A stretch of 64,000 bases of DNA from Hymenobacter sp. UV11. GTDB taxonomy: Bacteria > Bacteroidota > Bacteroidia > Cytophagales > Hymenobacteraceae. The notes beneath the pieces are model-generated. The model did no database searches. It worked only from the letters and a program-made list of their open reading frames with translations, and was not told where the DNA came from. Shown here in pieces: positions 49,841-58,862 of this stretch; position 1 is the stretch's first letter; each line of letters opens with the position of its first letter. The stretch is taken from positions 1-64,000 of the forward strand of contig NZ_SRII01000005.1 in assembly GCF_004684095.1 (NCBI RefSeq). The letters are read 5' to 3'. Position numbers and translations under genes: made by a program.

Positions 49841-50647
49841 TTAGTACACTGTTTTAATAATTGCGCCAACTCCGGATATTAATTCTTCAACCTCCTCTTT
49901 TTTAGGCTCTTTATCCTTATTATGGTCACATAAATTTCTAATATCTCCTAGATATTGAATCTTTCTCCAGGTTGGGGTATCATATACTTCAGAAGATTTC
50001 AATGCATTATTCAGGTCTGATATTGAGGGATGACTCTTAGCAATCTTGAGACTATGATTTATCATTACTTGTGCTAAATGCTTTTCGAGAACAACACCCG
50101 CAATTGCACCAGCGCCTCTGGTAAACTTATTTTTATTAAGCTCTTTTGCCGCTTCGAGTTCGCTATCAAATAAGTCCGCTTGCACCAGTTGCCTGATATC
50201 AAAAAGCGAACTCTCAAACCTTCGTTCAACTGATTTCAAAATGTTGAGCTGCTGCTCAAACTGACTTACAGCAGCATCCGGACCGACTTTTTTATTTCCA
50301 TAAGAGGTAACAGTTAAATTTTGAAGATAATCTTCTATTACGTAATTACCATACTCGATTGATTTCCTTGTTTTAGGTTTTTCAAAAAGCTTTGTAAAAT
50401 CAGTTAACCTATCTGGCAATAGCTGTTTAATAATAACTAATGATTCTGAATACCAACTTTGGTATTCTCTACCAAAAGGAAGAATGTTACTTATGTATTC
50501 TTTTACTTCTTTATCATCTTTAATGACTGCCTTAATTTGCTTTTTAACCTCTTCTGGATATAAACTATATTTTATGGAAGTATCCAATTTGTCACCTTTT
50601 TCAATTAGGAGCTTCAAGTCGCTCTTGTATTTATCAATGTTCTTCAT
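49841..50647 (-). CDS. HEPN-type putative RNase/defence protein, AT-rich
   Basis: A 268-residue, lysine-rich, all-helical protein in a markedly AT-rich segment (about 49.83-50.75 kb). The C-terminal third (VVLEKHLAQVMINHSLKIAK, then LGDIRNLCDHNKDKEP) has the order of a HEPN domain, with the R-x4-H motif R237-H242 that forms the RNase site in toxins and abortive-infection proteins. The N-terminal part is unrecognised and coiled-coil-like. No partner antitoxin is adjacent. The composition indicates horizontal transfer. Function in defence is inference. Confidence 0.6.
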   Translation of the reverse strand: MKNIDKYKSDLKLLIEKGDKLDTSIKYSLYPEEVKKQIKAVIKDDKEVKEYISNILPFGREYQSWYSESLVIIKQLLPDRLTDFTKLFEKPKTRKSIEYGNYVIEDYLQNLTVTSYGNKKVGPDAAVSQFEQQLNILKSVERRFESSLFDIRQLVQADLFDSELEAAKELNKNKFTRGAGAIAGVVLEKHLAQVMINHSLKIAKSHPSISDLNNALKSSEVYDTPTWRKIQYLGDIRNLCDHNKDKEPKKEEVEELISGVGAIIKTVY

Positions 50648-50841
50648 GCTTATTGAGTTTAACTAATTGCAACACACTTATTATCGCTATTGCACTGAAT
50701 ATTTTTAGCGATTATCAACCTAGTATTGGCCTGACACCCGCAAGTATAAGCCAGAACTAGCCCAACCCCACTACCCCACCCATCCCGCCCCCCATCGTAA
50801 ATTTGCGCTTGCTTAACGGCTAACTCCCGTTCGCCTGCTGT

Positions 50842-52419
50842 ATGAAACAAGAACTAGACCTGGCCCTACCCCCCGAGGTGGCCTACGACGAGCTGGCCCG
50901 CTACGCGGCCATTCTGGCCGCCGCCGGCCTGCGCCCCGGCGAAGCCGACTTCGTGCACATTCGCAAGCGCTCGCTCGATGCGCGGGGCCGCCGGCCGCTC
51001 ATCCGCCTGCGGGCCGACGTGTACGACCGCGCCACGCCCGCCCCCGCCCGCGAGCTGCTGGGGCCGTGGTTTGAATACCCCGACGTGCGGCATGCGCGGC
51101 GGCGAGTGCTCATCGTGGGCGCGGGGCCGGCGGGGCTGTTTGCGGCGCTGCGCTGCATCGAGCTGGGCATCCGGCCCATCGTGCTGGAGCGCGGCAAGGA
51201 CGTGCGCACCCGCCGCCGCGACCTGGCCGCCCTCAACAAAGAGCACCTCGTGAACCCCGACTCGAACTACTGCTTTGGCGAGGGCGGCGCGGGCACCTAC
51301 TCCGATGGCAAGCTCTACACCCGCGCCACCAAGCGCGGCGACGTGGGCCGCATCCTGCGGCGGCTGGTGCAGCACGGCGCTACCCCCGATATCCTGGTCG
51401 ATGCCCACCCCCACATCGGCACCAACAAGCTGCCCGCCGTGGTGCAGAGCCTGCGCGATGCCATCATCGAGGCCGGCGGCGAGGTGCGGTTTGAGACGCG
51501 GGTCGAAGATTTAATCTTGAAAAACAACCACTTGCGCGGCGTAGTCACGCACACCGGCGAGGCGCTGGAGGCCGAGGCCACCGTGCTGGCCACCGGCCAC
51601 TCGGCCCGCGACATCTACGAGCTGCTGCACCGGCGCGGGGTGGCCATCGAGGCCAAGCCCTTTGCGCTGGGCGTGCGCGTGGAGCACCCGCAAAGCCTCA
51701 TCGACGCGGCGCAGTACGGGCGGCCCGAGCGCGGCCTGCTGCCCGCCGCCAGCTACGCGCTGGTGGAGCAAACCAAGGTGCGCGACGCCCAGCGCGGCGT
51801 GTTTTCGTTTTGCATGTGCCCCGGCGGCTTCATCGTGCCGGCGGCCACCGCGCCCGGCGAGGTGGTGGTGAATGGCATGAGCCCCAGCCGCCGCGACTCG
51901 CGCTTTGCCAACTCGGGCATCGTGGCGGCCGTGGAGCTGGCCGACATGGACGTGGCCCGCCACGGCGTGCTGGCCGGCCTGCGCTTGCAGCAGGAAATAG
52001 AGCAGCGCGCCTGCCAGCTCGCCGGCAACACCCAGCTGGCCCCCGCCCAGCGCCTGGGTGACTTTCTCCAACAAAAGCTGTCCCCTACCCTGCTCGAAAC
52101 CAGCTACCAGCCCGGCCTGGTGAGCGTGGAGATGGACGCCGTGCTCGGCCCCGCCCTCAGCGAGCGGCTGCGGCAGGGCTTCCGCGCCTTCGGCCGCAAA
52201 ATCCCCGGCTTCGCCACCAACGAGGCGCAGATTGTGGGCGTCGAGAGCCGCACCTCGTCGCCCGTCCGCATCCCGCGCGACAATGACACCCTGCGCCACC
52301 CAGTGGTGGCGGGCCTCTACCCCTGCGGCGAGGGCGCGGGCTACGCGGGCGGCATCGTGAGCGCGGCAATGGACGGCGAGCGCGTGGCGGAAGCGCTGGC
52401 TGTATCCGTGGGGCGGTAA
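50842..52419 (+). CDS. FAD-dependent dehydrogenase (COG2509)
   Basis: A 525-residue flavoprotein. An N-terminal ~85-residue domain (ending RARRRVL...) precedes the FAD Rossmann motif VLIVGAGPAGLFAALRCIE, then NYCFGEGGAGTYSDGKLYTR and GVRVEHPQSLID, and a C-terminal YPCGEGAGYAGGIVSAAMDG that closes the FAD site. These match the uncharacterised COG2509 group, intact at normal length. Substrate unknown. Confidence 0.9.
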   Translation: MKQELDLALPPEVAYDELARYAAILAAAGLRPGEADFVHIRKRSLDARGRRPLIRLRADVYDRATPAPARELLGPWFEYPDVRHARRRVLIVGAGPAGLFAALRCIELGIRPIVLERGKDVRTRRRDLAALNKEHLVNPDSNYCFGEGGAGTYSDGKLYTRATKRGDVGRILRRLVQHGATPDILVDAHPHIGTNKLPAVVQSLRDAIIEAGGEVRFETRVEDLILKNNHLRGVVTHTGEALEAEATVLATGHSARDIYELLHRRGVAIEAKPFALGVRVEHPQSLIDAAQYGRPERGLLPAASYALVEQTKVRDAQRGVFSFCMCPGGFIVPAATAPGEVVVNGMSPSRRDSRFANSGIVAAVELADMDVARHGVLAGLRLQQEIEQRACQLAGNTQLAPAQRLGDFLQQKLSPTLLETSYQPGLVSVEMDAVLGPALSERLRQGFRAFGRKIPGFATNEAQIVGVESRTSSPVRIPRDNDTLRHPVVAGLYPCGEGAGYAGGIVSAAMDGERVAEALAVSVGR

Positions 52420-52544
52420 AACCCGTTTACGTTAGACTCGTTGTCATGCTTCGCTGCGCTCTGCATGACAACGAGTCTAACGTAAACGGGTTACCAATTC
52501 AACGGCACGGGCGAGATGCTTCGCTGCGCTCTGCATGACAACGA
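52420..52544. repeat. inverted-repeat element with GTCATGC ends, copy 3, plus extra arm
   Basis: Perfect 30-bp arms (52420-52449, 52463-52492) enclose TTCGCTGCGCTCT. A further copy of GAGATGCTTCGCTGCGCTCT + GCATGACAACG follows at 52513-52544. It shares GTCATGCT and GAGATGCTTC with the 11211, 41375 and 56518 elements. Confidence 0.8.
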
Positions 52545-52562
52545 TTATTAACTTAAAAAACC

Positions 52563-52925
52563 ATGAAGACTTTAGTTTTAGGAGCTACCGATAACCCCGA
52601 CCGCTACGCCTACAAGGCCGTGCACGCGCTCAAGCGCCACGGCCACGAGGTGGTGCCCGTCGGCATTCGCAAAGGCCAGGTGGCCGGCGTACCTATTCAC
52701 ACCGACCGGCCCCAGGAAGCCGGCATCGACACCGTAACGCTCTACGTGGGCCCGCAAAATCAGCCCGGCTGGTATGACTACATCCTGAGCCTCAAGCCGC
52801 GCCGCATCATCTTCAACCCCGGCACCGAAAACCCCGAGCTAGAGCAAAAGGCCCAGGCCGCCGGCATTCAAACCGAGGAAGCCTGCACGCTGGTGATGCT
52901 GAGCGTGGGGCAGTATGAGAAGTAG
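52563..52925 (+). CDS. CoA-binding domain protein (YccU-like)
   Basis: A 120-residue single Rossmann domain: MKTLVLGATDNPDRYAYKAV at the nucleotide-binding start, VVPVGIRKGQVAGVPIHTD, and a C-terminal IIFNPGTENPELEQKAQAAG followed by EEACTLVMLSVGQY. The family binds CoA; its physiological role is not settled. Length and ends are normal. Confidence 0.92.
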   Translation: MKTLVLGATDNPDRYAYKAVHALKRHGHEVVPVGIRKGQVAGVPIHTDRPQEAGIDTVTLYVGPQNQPGWYDYILSLKPRRIIFNPGTENPELEQKAQAAGIQTEEACTLVMLSVGQYEK

Positions 52926-53150
52926 GTAGTAAGCTACTGGCTGAACTGACAAGTTAAATTGGCATGCAGTACCAGGAGTTTTCAGCCTGCAGAAGCCGCA
53001 GAGGTTTGCGCAGAAGACGCAGAAGCAACTAGCTTTCTGTATGCTACTTTAAAGAGCCATTTTAACTAGCTTATTATTGGCTGTCAAGAGCTTAGCAGTC
53101 AATGTGCAGTTGCTGCTGACCGATTACGTAATGGCTCCCAGGCAAATCAA
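52926..53150. other. intergenic stretch with CGCAGA-type repeat
   Basis: No gene. At 52989-53025 the sequence GCAGAAGCCGCAGAGGTTTG + CGCAGAAGACGCAGAAG is a short direct repeat of the (C/A)CGCAGA(A/G)G type seen between genes in many environmental genomes. The rest shows nothing recognisable. Confidence 0.4.
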
Positions 53151-53200
53151 AAGAGGACCTGCCGCAGCCACTCAGTTGAGTGGCTGCGGCAGGTCCTCTT
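53151..53200. terminator. strong bidirectional terminator
   Basis: A 24-bp perfect stem (53151-53174, 53177-53200) with GC-rich core CCTGCCGCAGCCACTCA and T7 on the plus strand, T4 on the minus. It separates the CoA-binding gene from the converging S8 peptidase gene. Confidence 0.88.
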
Positions 53201-53225
53201 TTTTTGGCGAAGTGCCTACCCCTGC

Positions 53226-54725
53226 TTAGTTGGGCAGGGCCACGGCGCGGTAGGCGTTCACGCGGCCGTAGCCGTAGTAGGGGTCGCGGCCGGGCTTGCC
53301 CAGGTCGTCGGCCGAGGCGCGCAGGGCGGCCTCCACTTTGGCGGGGTCCATGTCGCCGCCGTTTTTGCCGATAATGAGGGCGGCTACGCCCGTGGCGTGC
53401 GGGGCGGCCATGCTGGTGCCGGCCGACCAGGTGTAGCTACCGCTGGGCACGCCGTTTACCGTCGTGACGCGGCCCGTGCTCAGCACCATATCCAGTGCCC
53501 ACACGTACTGGCGCACGCCGCGGAAGACCACTATCTCGTTGCCGGGGTAGGCAAAGTCGCCGCCGGGAGCGGCGAAGCTGATGGCCGGGGTCCCATAGTT
53601 AGAGTACGAGGCGAAGCGGTCCAGATTAGCGGTCAGCGGGGCCAGGGCCCAGCCAATCGGGGCCGTGGCCGAGATGGAGATAACGCCCGTAGCATCGGCC
53701 GGAATGTTGACCAGCGACTGGTCCTTGTTGCCATTATTGGCATCGTTGCCGGCTGCGGCAATGAGGGTTACGCCGTTTTTAGTGGCGTAGCTGGTGGCTT
53801 TGCTCAGGGCCACGAGCAGCTCCTGAATGGCTTTGGTGTCGTTCACCACGTTGCCCTGGTCGTCGATATACTTGTCGTGGTGCGGAAGGGCCGCGCCCAG
53901 GCTCATGTTGATGACGTCGGCGTGCTGCTGCGTGGCGTACACGATGCCCTGGATGAGCCAGGAAAACGAGCCCGAGCCGCTATCGCCCAGCACCTTCACC
54001 AGCAAGAGCTTGGCTTTGGGAGCAATGCCGATAACGCCGATATTGTTGTCTACGGCCGCGATGGTGCCGGCCGTGTGCGTGCCGTGGCTGAAGCCCGTGC
54101 CCACGAACTGGGCCGGCTCGCCGGGCACAAACGACTTACTACCCACGATGTTATCCTTCAAGTCGGGGTGGTTTAGCTCGAAGCCTCCGTCGAGGTCGGC
54201 CACCAGCACGCCCTGGCCCTGGTTGCCGGTGTTCCAGGCTTCGGGGGCCTCAATGGCGGTGGCGCCCCACTGCAGCGGGAAGAGCGGGTTGCTGTCGCCG
54301 GTGCTCGGCGGGTTCACGTTGTCGGGCAGGGTTTGGGCGGCGCGGTCGGGCTGGGGCTCGAAGCCCTGGTAGGTGAAGTCGTGCACCACCGAGCGTACGC
54401 CCGCGATTTTACCTGCTTTGGCCGCGAAGTTGGGGTCGTCGGAAGTGGCAATGGCTACCCCTACTTCCTGGAGCAAGGCGGTGAGCTTGCCATTGGCGGC
54501 CGCCGTTTTGGCGCTGATATCGGCCGGCAGCTGGTCGCCGGAGGCGATGATAACGTACTGCTTGGCGCGTAGCACAAAGCCGGGTGTGGCCTGGGCATCT
54601 TGCTGGGTAGTGTCGGCGCTGAGGCTGGCCGTGGGGGTAGGGTTCTCTTTGCTGCACCCGAAGGTGCCCAGCAGGCCAAGGCCAAGTAAGGGGAGAAACG
54701 TGCGCGGGGAAAAAGTTTGACGCAT
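53226..54725 (-). CDS. S8 family (subtilisin-like) serine peptidase lipoprotein
   Basis: The ATG at 54725 gives 499 residues starting MRQTFSPRTFLPLLGLGLLG, with lipobox LLGTFGC; the frame extends to 54803 without signal. An inhibitor I9-like propeptide (about 50-130) precedes the catalytic domain with Asp (VLVADLDGGFELNHPD), His (SHGTHTAGTIAAVDNN) and Ser (GTSMAAPHATGVAALI). It is an exported degradative protease. The gene appears complete. Confidence 0.94.
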   Translation of the reverse strand: MRQTFSPRTFLPLLGLGLLGTFGCSKENPTPTASLSADTTQQDAQATPGFVLRAKQYVIIASGDQLPADISAKTAAANGKLTALLQEVGVAIATSDDPNFAAKAGKIAGVRSVVHDFTYQGFEPQPDRAAQTLPDNVNPPSTGDSNPLFPLQWGATAIEAPEAWNTGNQGQGVLVADLDGGFELNHPDLKDNIVGSKSFVPGEPAQFVGTGFSHGTHTAGTIAAVDNNIGVIGIAPKAKLLLVKVLGDSGSGSFSWLIQGIVYATQQHADVINMSLGAALPHHDKYIDDQGNVVNDTKAIQELLVALSKATSYATKNGVTLIAAAGNDANNGNKDQSLVNIPADATGVISISATAPIGWALAPLTANLDRFASYSNYGTPAISFAAPGGDFAYPGNEIVVFRGVRQYVWALDMVLSTGRVTTVNGVPSGSYTWSAGTSMAAPHATGVAALIIGKNGGDMDPAKVEAALRASADDLGKPGRDPYYGYGRVNAYRAVALPN

Positions 54726-55040
54726 GGGTTGTGATTGTGGTTGTGGAAAAGAGGTTGTTGAGAATACCGGACTCAACGAGCAGGTAAGTGGCACTGTGGC
54801 CAAATCTACTAAAATAAAACCTACTCACTCACTGCAAACTCATAAAACCACCCTTGTTTTTCCTTTATCCTGCATCCCGCTGGCTTGAAGCCAAGTCCAT
54901 ATTGCTAGTGGTTAATAGGCATGCATACAAGCTTTTACATAAAAGAACAGCTTAGCAATATCCCACTAAATTATTAGCCTAAAACGGGCAAAAAAAACAC
55001 CGGCCTGCTTACTTTTAGCGACTTCTTACCTTCTCATTCA
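54726..55040. other. AT-rich divergent promoter region
   Basis: About 315 bp between the divergent S8 and M20 peptidase genes, AT-rich throughout. It likely holds both promoters, but no clear TAnnTTTG or palindrome could be placed. Confidence 0.4.
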
Positions 55041-56480
55041 ATGAAATACCCCTACTTACTCGGGCTGCTGGGTGCCGGACTATTGGCGTTCCGGCCGGCG
55101 GCTCCTACCCCCCCGGCAGCGCTCAAAGCCGAAGCCACCCAGGACTTGCAGGCGCACTACGCCGACTACCGGCAGCTGGCCCAGCGCATCTGGGGCTTTG
55201 CCGAGGTGGGCTACAAGGAAACCCAGAGCTCGGCCTTGCTGCAGAAGACGCTGCGCGACAACGGCTTCGCGGTGCAGGCGGGGGTAGCGGGCATCCCCAC
55301 GGCCTTCGTGGCCACCTACGGCAGCGGGCAGCCGGTGATTGGGGTGCTGGCCGAGTTTGACGCGCTGCCCGGCCTGGCCCAGCAGGCGGTGGCGGAGAAA
55401 ACGCCCATTGCCGGCCAGAACGCGGGCCACGGCTGCGGCCACAACCTGTTTGGCACCGCCAGCGTGGCCACGGGCCTCGAAATCAAGAAGCTACTCAAGG
55501 AAGGCAAGCTGCACGGCACCGTGAAGGTGTATGGCTGCCCGGCCGAGGAAGGCGGCAGCGGCAAGGTGTACATGGTGCGCGAGGGCCTGTTTCAGGGCGT
55601 AGATGCGGTGATTCACTGGCACCCGAGCAGCGAAAACGCCACGATGGTGGGCAAGTACATCGCCAACTCGTCGGCCAAATTCAGGTTTCACGGCATTGCG
55701 GCGCACGCAGCGGCGGCCCCCGAGCGCGGCCGCAGCGCCCTCGACGGCGTGGAGGCGATGGACAATATGGTGAACATGATGCGCGAGCACGTGCCCCAGG
55801 AAACGCGCATTCACTACGTCATCACGAGCGGCGGCAAGGCCCCCAACGTGGTGCCCGACTTTGCGGAGGTGTACTACTACGTGCGCCACCCCAACCGGGC
55901 CGACGTGCAGGCCATCTTCGAGCGGGTGGTGAAGGCCGCCGAGGGCGCCGCGCTGGGCACCGGCACCACCATGGACTACGAGATAGTGGGCGGCACCCAC
56001 GACCTGCTCATCAACGAAACCCTGGCCCACGCCCTGCAAGCCAACCTGGAGCAGGTGGGCGGCGTGACCTACACGCCCGAAGAAGCCGCCTTCGGCCAGC
56101 AGATTCAGCAGTCGCTGGGTGCCCCCGCGCCGCCCGTGGCGCAGGCCGCCGCCGTGGAGCCCTACACGCCGCACGACCTGGGCGGCAGCAGCGACGTGGG
56201 CGACGTGAGCTACGTGGTGCCCACCGTGGGCCTGCAAGCCGCCACCTGGATACCCGGCACGCCCGCCCACAGCTGGCAGGCCGTGGCGTGCAGCGGCAAG
56301 GATATCGGCAGCAAGGGCATGATGGTGGCGGCCAAGACCATGACCCTCACGGCTATCGACCTTTTTACTACCCCCGAGCTGGTGGCCAAAGCCAAAGAAG
56401 AGCTTAAGCAGAAAGTGGGCAGCTACGTGTACAAGCCGCTGCTGGGCAACCGCAAGCCAGCGCTGAATTATCGGGATTAA
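55041..56480 (+). CDS. M20 family amidohydrolase (AbgB/IAA-amino acid hydrolase-like), exported
   Basis: A 479-residue metallo-amidohydrolase with an N-terminal hydrophobic leader (YPYLLGLLGAGLLAF-like). Metal-binding motifs are EFDALPG, GHGCGHNLFG, PAEEGGSGKVY and the H-rich DAVIHWHPSS; SSAKFRFHGIAAHAAAAPER begins the dimerisation domain. It resembles p-aminobenzoyl-glutamate hydrolase subunit B. It cleaves amide bonds of an N-acyl amino acid; the substrate is unknown. Confidence 0.92.
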   Translation: MKYPYLLGLLGAGLLAFRPAAPTPPAALKAEATQDLQAHYADYRQLAQRIWGFAEVGYKETQSSALLQKTLRDNGFAVQAGVAGIPTAFVATYGSGQPVIGVLAEFDALPGLAQQAVAEKTPIAGQNAGHGCGHNLFGTASVATGLEIKKLLKEGKLHGTVKVYGCPAEEGGSGKVYMVREGLFQGVDAVIHWHPSSENATMVGKYIANSSAKFRFHGIAAHAAAAPERGRSALDGVEAMDNMVNMMREHVPQETRIHYVITSGGKAPNVVPDFAEVYYYVRHPNRADVQAIFERVVKAAEGAALGTGTTMDYEIVGGTHDLLINETLAHALQANLEQVGGVTYTPEEAAFGQQIQQSLGAPAPPVAQAAAVEPYTPHDLGGSSDVGDVSYVVPTVGLQAATWIPGTPAHSWQAVACSGKDIGSKGMMVAAKTMTLTAIDLFTTPELVAKAKEELKQKVGSYVYKPLLGNRKPALNYRD

Positions 56481-56517
56481 TGGCTGGGCAGGAAACTGAG
56501 AGCCCCGCCAGTCAGGC

Positions 56518-56607
56518 CGTCATGCTGAACGCAGTGAAGCATCTCTACCGCTTCGTTGAACTGCGCGGAGGAAGCGGTAGAGATGCTTCACTGCGTTCAG
56601 CATGACG
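56518..56607. repeat. inverted-repeat element, GAAGCATCTCTACC family, copy 4
   Basis: Perfect 37-bp arms (56518-56554, 56571-56607): CGTCATGCTGAACGCAGTGA then AGCATCTCTACCGCTTC. It lies between the M20 and S9 genes; a longer frame of the S9 gene would run through it and is rejected. Confidence 0.9.
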
Positions 56608-56678
56608 TTCTTTTTTCCTTTTTGCAGCAGGCACACCATCCAGTAACGCTTTCCCCTCCTCCCTTTCCCCCTACCCCT

Positions 56679-58745
56679 ATGACAAACGCTTACCCCTGGC
56701 GGGCGCTCGCGCTGGCCCTGGCCCTGCTGGCTGCCCCCGGCCTGCGCGCCCAGCAGCATCCCTTCGAGCTGGCCGACCTGGCCAAGCTGACGGGCCTCTC
56801 CGACCCGCAGTTTTCGCCCGATGGCAAGCGCATTGCGGTGGTGACCTCGACGCCCGACTACGCCGAGGACCGCTACCTGACGGGCGTGGTGCTGGTGGCC
56901 GTGCCTACCGGCGAGCAGCGCGTGCTGGCGGCCAATAAGAATGGGCTGACCCAGCCCCGGTGGTCGCCCAGCGGCCAGGAGTTGGCTTACTTGGCCAAAA
57001 CCGGAACGGGCAAGGAGGCAGCGTTGCAGCTATTTGTGCAGCCGCTGGCGGGCGGCGAGGCGCGCCAGCTCACGCACCTCAAGAAATCTGTGCAGCACTA
57101 CGCCTGGCGGCCCGACGGCAGCGCGCTGGCCTTCGTGACGGCCGACGAGCCGACCAACGCGGCCGGGCCGGTAGACAAGGGCTACGACGCGTTTGAGGTG
57201 GGTAATAACGACTTGTTTCTGAGCGCGGCGCCCACGGCCTCGCACATTTGGCTGCTGCCGGCGGCCGGCGGCGAGCCCAAGCGCCTGACCTCGGGCGCGT
57301 GGAGCCTGCCGGTGACGATTCCGCCGGGGGCGCCGTCGTCGCCGCTTACGTGGAGCCCCGATGGCAAGTCGCTGGCCTTCGTGCAGGTGCCTACCCCCCA
57401 CTCGGGCAATGGCAACCAGCGCACTGTTCAGGTGCTGAACGTGGCTGAGGGCACGGTGCACCCGCTCACTACGCGCAAGCTGCTGGAGGGCTACCCCGCG
57501 TTTTCGCCCGATGGCTCGCAGATTTCCTATTGGTATCCGCGCCAGGGCAATACTATGAACATCAACGAAATATGGGTATCGCCGACAGCCGGCGGCGAGG
57601 GTAAGAGCCTGACGCCAACGCTGGACCGCGACGTGTTTCGCAGCATCTGGCTGCCCGATGGCAAGTCGGTGCTGCTGGGCGGCCTTGATGGCGCCCACAC
57701 CTCGCTGTGGGTGCAACCGCTGAAGGGTGGCGCGGCCCGCAAGCTCAACCTGGGCTCGGTGAGCCCGAACTGGTCGTTTTGGGTCGATGCGGACGTGAGC
57801 CGCACGGGCAGTATTGCCTTCATCGGCACCGACCCCGGCCAACCGGCCGAGCTGTTTTACCTGGCCTCAACCACGGCCAAGCCCAAGCGCCTCACCGACT
57901 TCAACCACGCTGTGAAGGACTTGCAATTGGGCAAGGCCCAAACCCTGACCTGGCAGTGCGACGGCCTGACCAGCGACGGTGAGCTGACTTACCCGGCCAA
58001 CTACGTGGCGGGCAAGACCTACCCGCTGGTGCTCGTTATTCACGGCGGGCCCACGGCGGCTTCTACGGCCACGTTTTCTTCGCTTTCGCAATTGTTTGCG
58101 GGCCGGGGCTACTTCGTGTTTGAGCCCAACTACCGGGGTAGCGACAACCTGGGCAACGCCTATAAGGCCGCCATTTATAAGGATGCGGGCGCCGGCCCCG
58201 GCCGCGACGTGATGGCCGGCCTGGCCCAGCTAAAGCGCAGCGGCCTGGTAGATACCACCCGCATTGGGGTGAGCGGCTGGAGCTACGGCGGCTACATGAC
58301 CACCTGGCTCATTGGCCACTACCCCGCGCAGTGGAAGGCGGCCGTGGCCGGCGCGGCCGTTACCGACTGGCTCGACCAGTACAACCTGGGCGACAGCAAC
58401 ATCCAGCGGGCCGCCGCCGTGGGCGAGTCGCCCTGGCTGAGCGAAGCCAACGCCCTGAACTACCGCGAGCAGTCGCCCATCACGCTGGCCAGTCGCATCC
58501 GCACGCCCACCCTCATTCTGGCCAATACGGCCGACCCACGGGTACCCATCACGCAGTCGTACAAGCTGTTTCACGCGCTGAAAGACAACGGCGTAACGAC
58601 CAAATTTATCGCCTGGCCGGTGGCCGCGCACAACGCCAGCGACCCCGTGCGCCAGCGCGAGCGCAACCGTTACTGGCTCGACTGGATGGACACGTATTTG
58701 CAGCCCGGCGGCCGCGCCGAAGTGCCGCGCACGGGGTCGAATTAG
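56679..58745 (+). CDS. S9 family prolyl oligopeptidase, exported
   Basis: The ATG at 56679 gives 688 residues with a signal peptide ending GLRAQQ. A beta-propeller of WD40/TolB-like repeats (QFSPDGKRIAVV, RWSPSGQELAYL, AWRPDGSALAFV, TWSPDGKSLAFV) spans about 30-420. The C-terminal alpha/beta hydrolase has the nucleophile motif GVSGWSYGGYMT, an Asp in TADPRVPI and a His in VAAHNASDP. It is a DPP4/acylaminoacyl-type peptidase. Complete. Confidence 0.94.
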   Translation: MTNAYPWRALALALALLAAPGLRAQQHPFELADLAKLTGLSDPQFSPDGKRIAVVTSTPDYAEDRYLTGVVLVAVPTGEQRVLAANKNGLTQPRWSPSGQELAYLAKTGTGKEAALQLFVQPLAGGEARQLTHLKKSVQHYAWRPDGSALAFVTADEPTNAAGPVDKGYDAFEVGNNDLFLSAAPTASHIWLLPAAGGEPKRLTSGAWSLPVTIPPGAPSSPLTWSPDGKSLAFVQVPTPHSGNGNQRTVQVLNVAEGTVHPLTTRKLLEGYPAFSPDGSQISYWYPRQGNTMNINEIWVSPTAGGEGKSLTPTLDRDVFRSIWLPDGKSVLLGGLDGAHTSLWVQPLKGGAARKLNLGSVSPNWSFWVDADVSRTGSIAFIGTDPGQPAELFYLASTTAKPKRLTDFNHAVKDLQLGKAQTLTWQCDGLTSDGELTYPANYVAGKTYPLVLVIHGGPTAASTATFSSLSQLFAGRGYFVFEPNYRGSDNLGNAYKAAIYKDAGAGPGRDVMAGLAQLKRSGLVDTTRIGVSGWSYGGYMTTWLIGHYPAQWKAAVAGAAVTDWLDQYNLGDSNIQRAAAVGESPWLSEANALNYREQSPITLASRIRTPTLILANTADPRVPITQSYKLFHALKDNGVTTKFIAWPVAAHNASDPVRQRERNRYWLDWMDTYLQPGGRAEVPRTGSN

Positions 58746-58755
58746 GACCATAAGC

Positions 58756-58833
58756 AGTAGCGCGGACTTTGTAGTTCGCGGCCCAGAACGACCAGACTGG
58801 CGCGGGGCCGCGAACTACAAAGTCCGCGCTACT
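58756..58833. repeat. perfect 28-bp inverted repeat, AGTAGCGCGGACTT family
   Basis: Arms 58756-58783 and 58806-58833 are exact complements (AGTAGCGCGGACTTTGTAGT + TCGCGGCC). It lies in the gap between the S9 peptidase and def. The end AGTAGCGCG is shared with the element at 62312-62415. Confidence 0.9.
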
Positions 58834-58862
58834 ATTTACCGCCACTACCCCCTGTTTTTTCT

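Noticed and set aside
56556..56678. S9 peptidase start at 56556
   Set aside because: The extension runs through an inverted-repeat element and would hide the signal peptide that starts at 56679.
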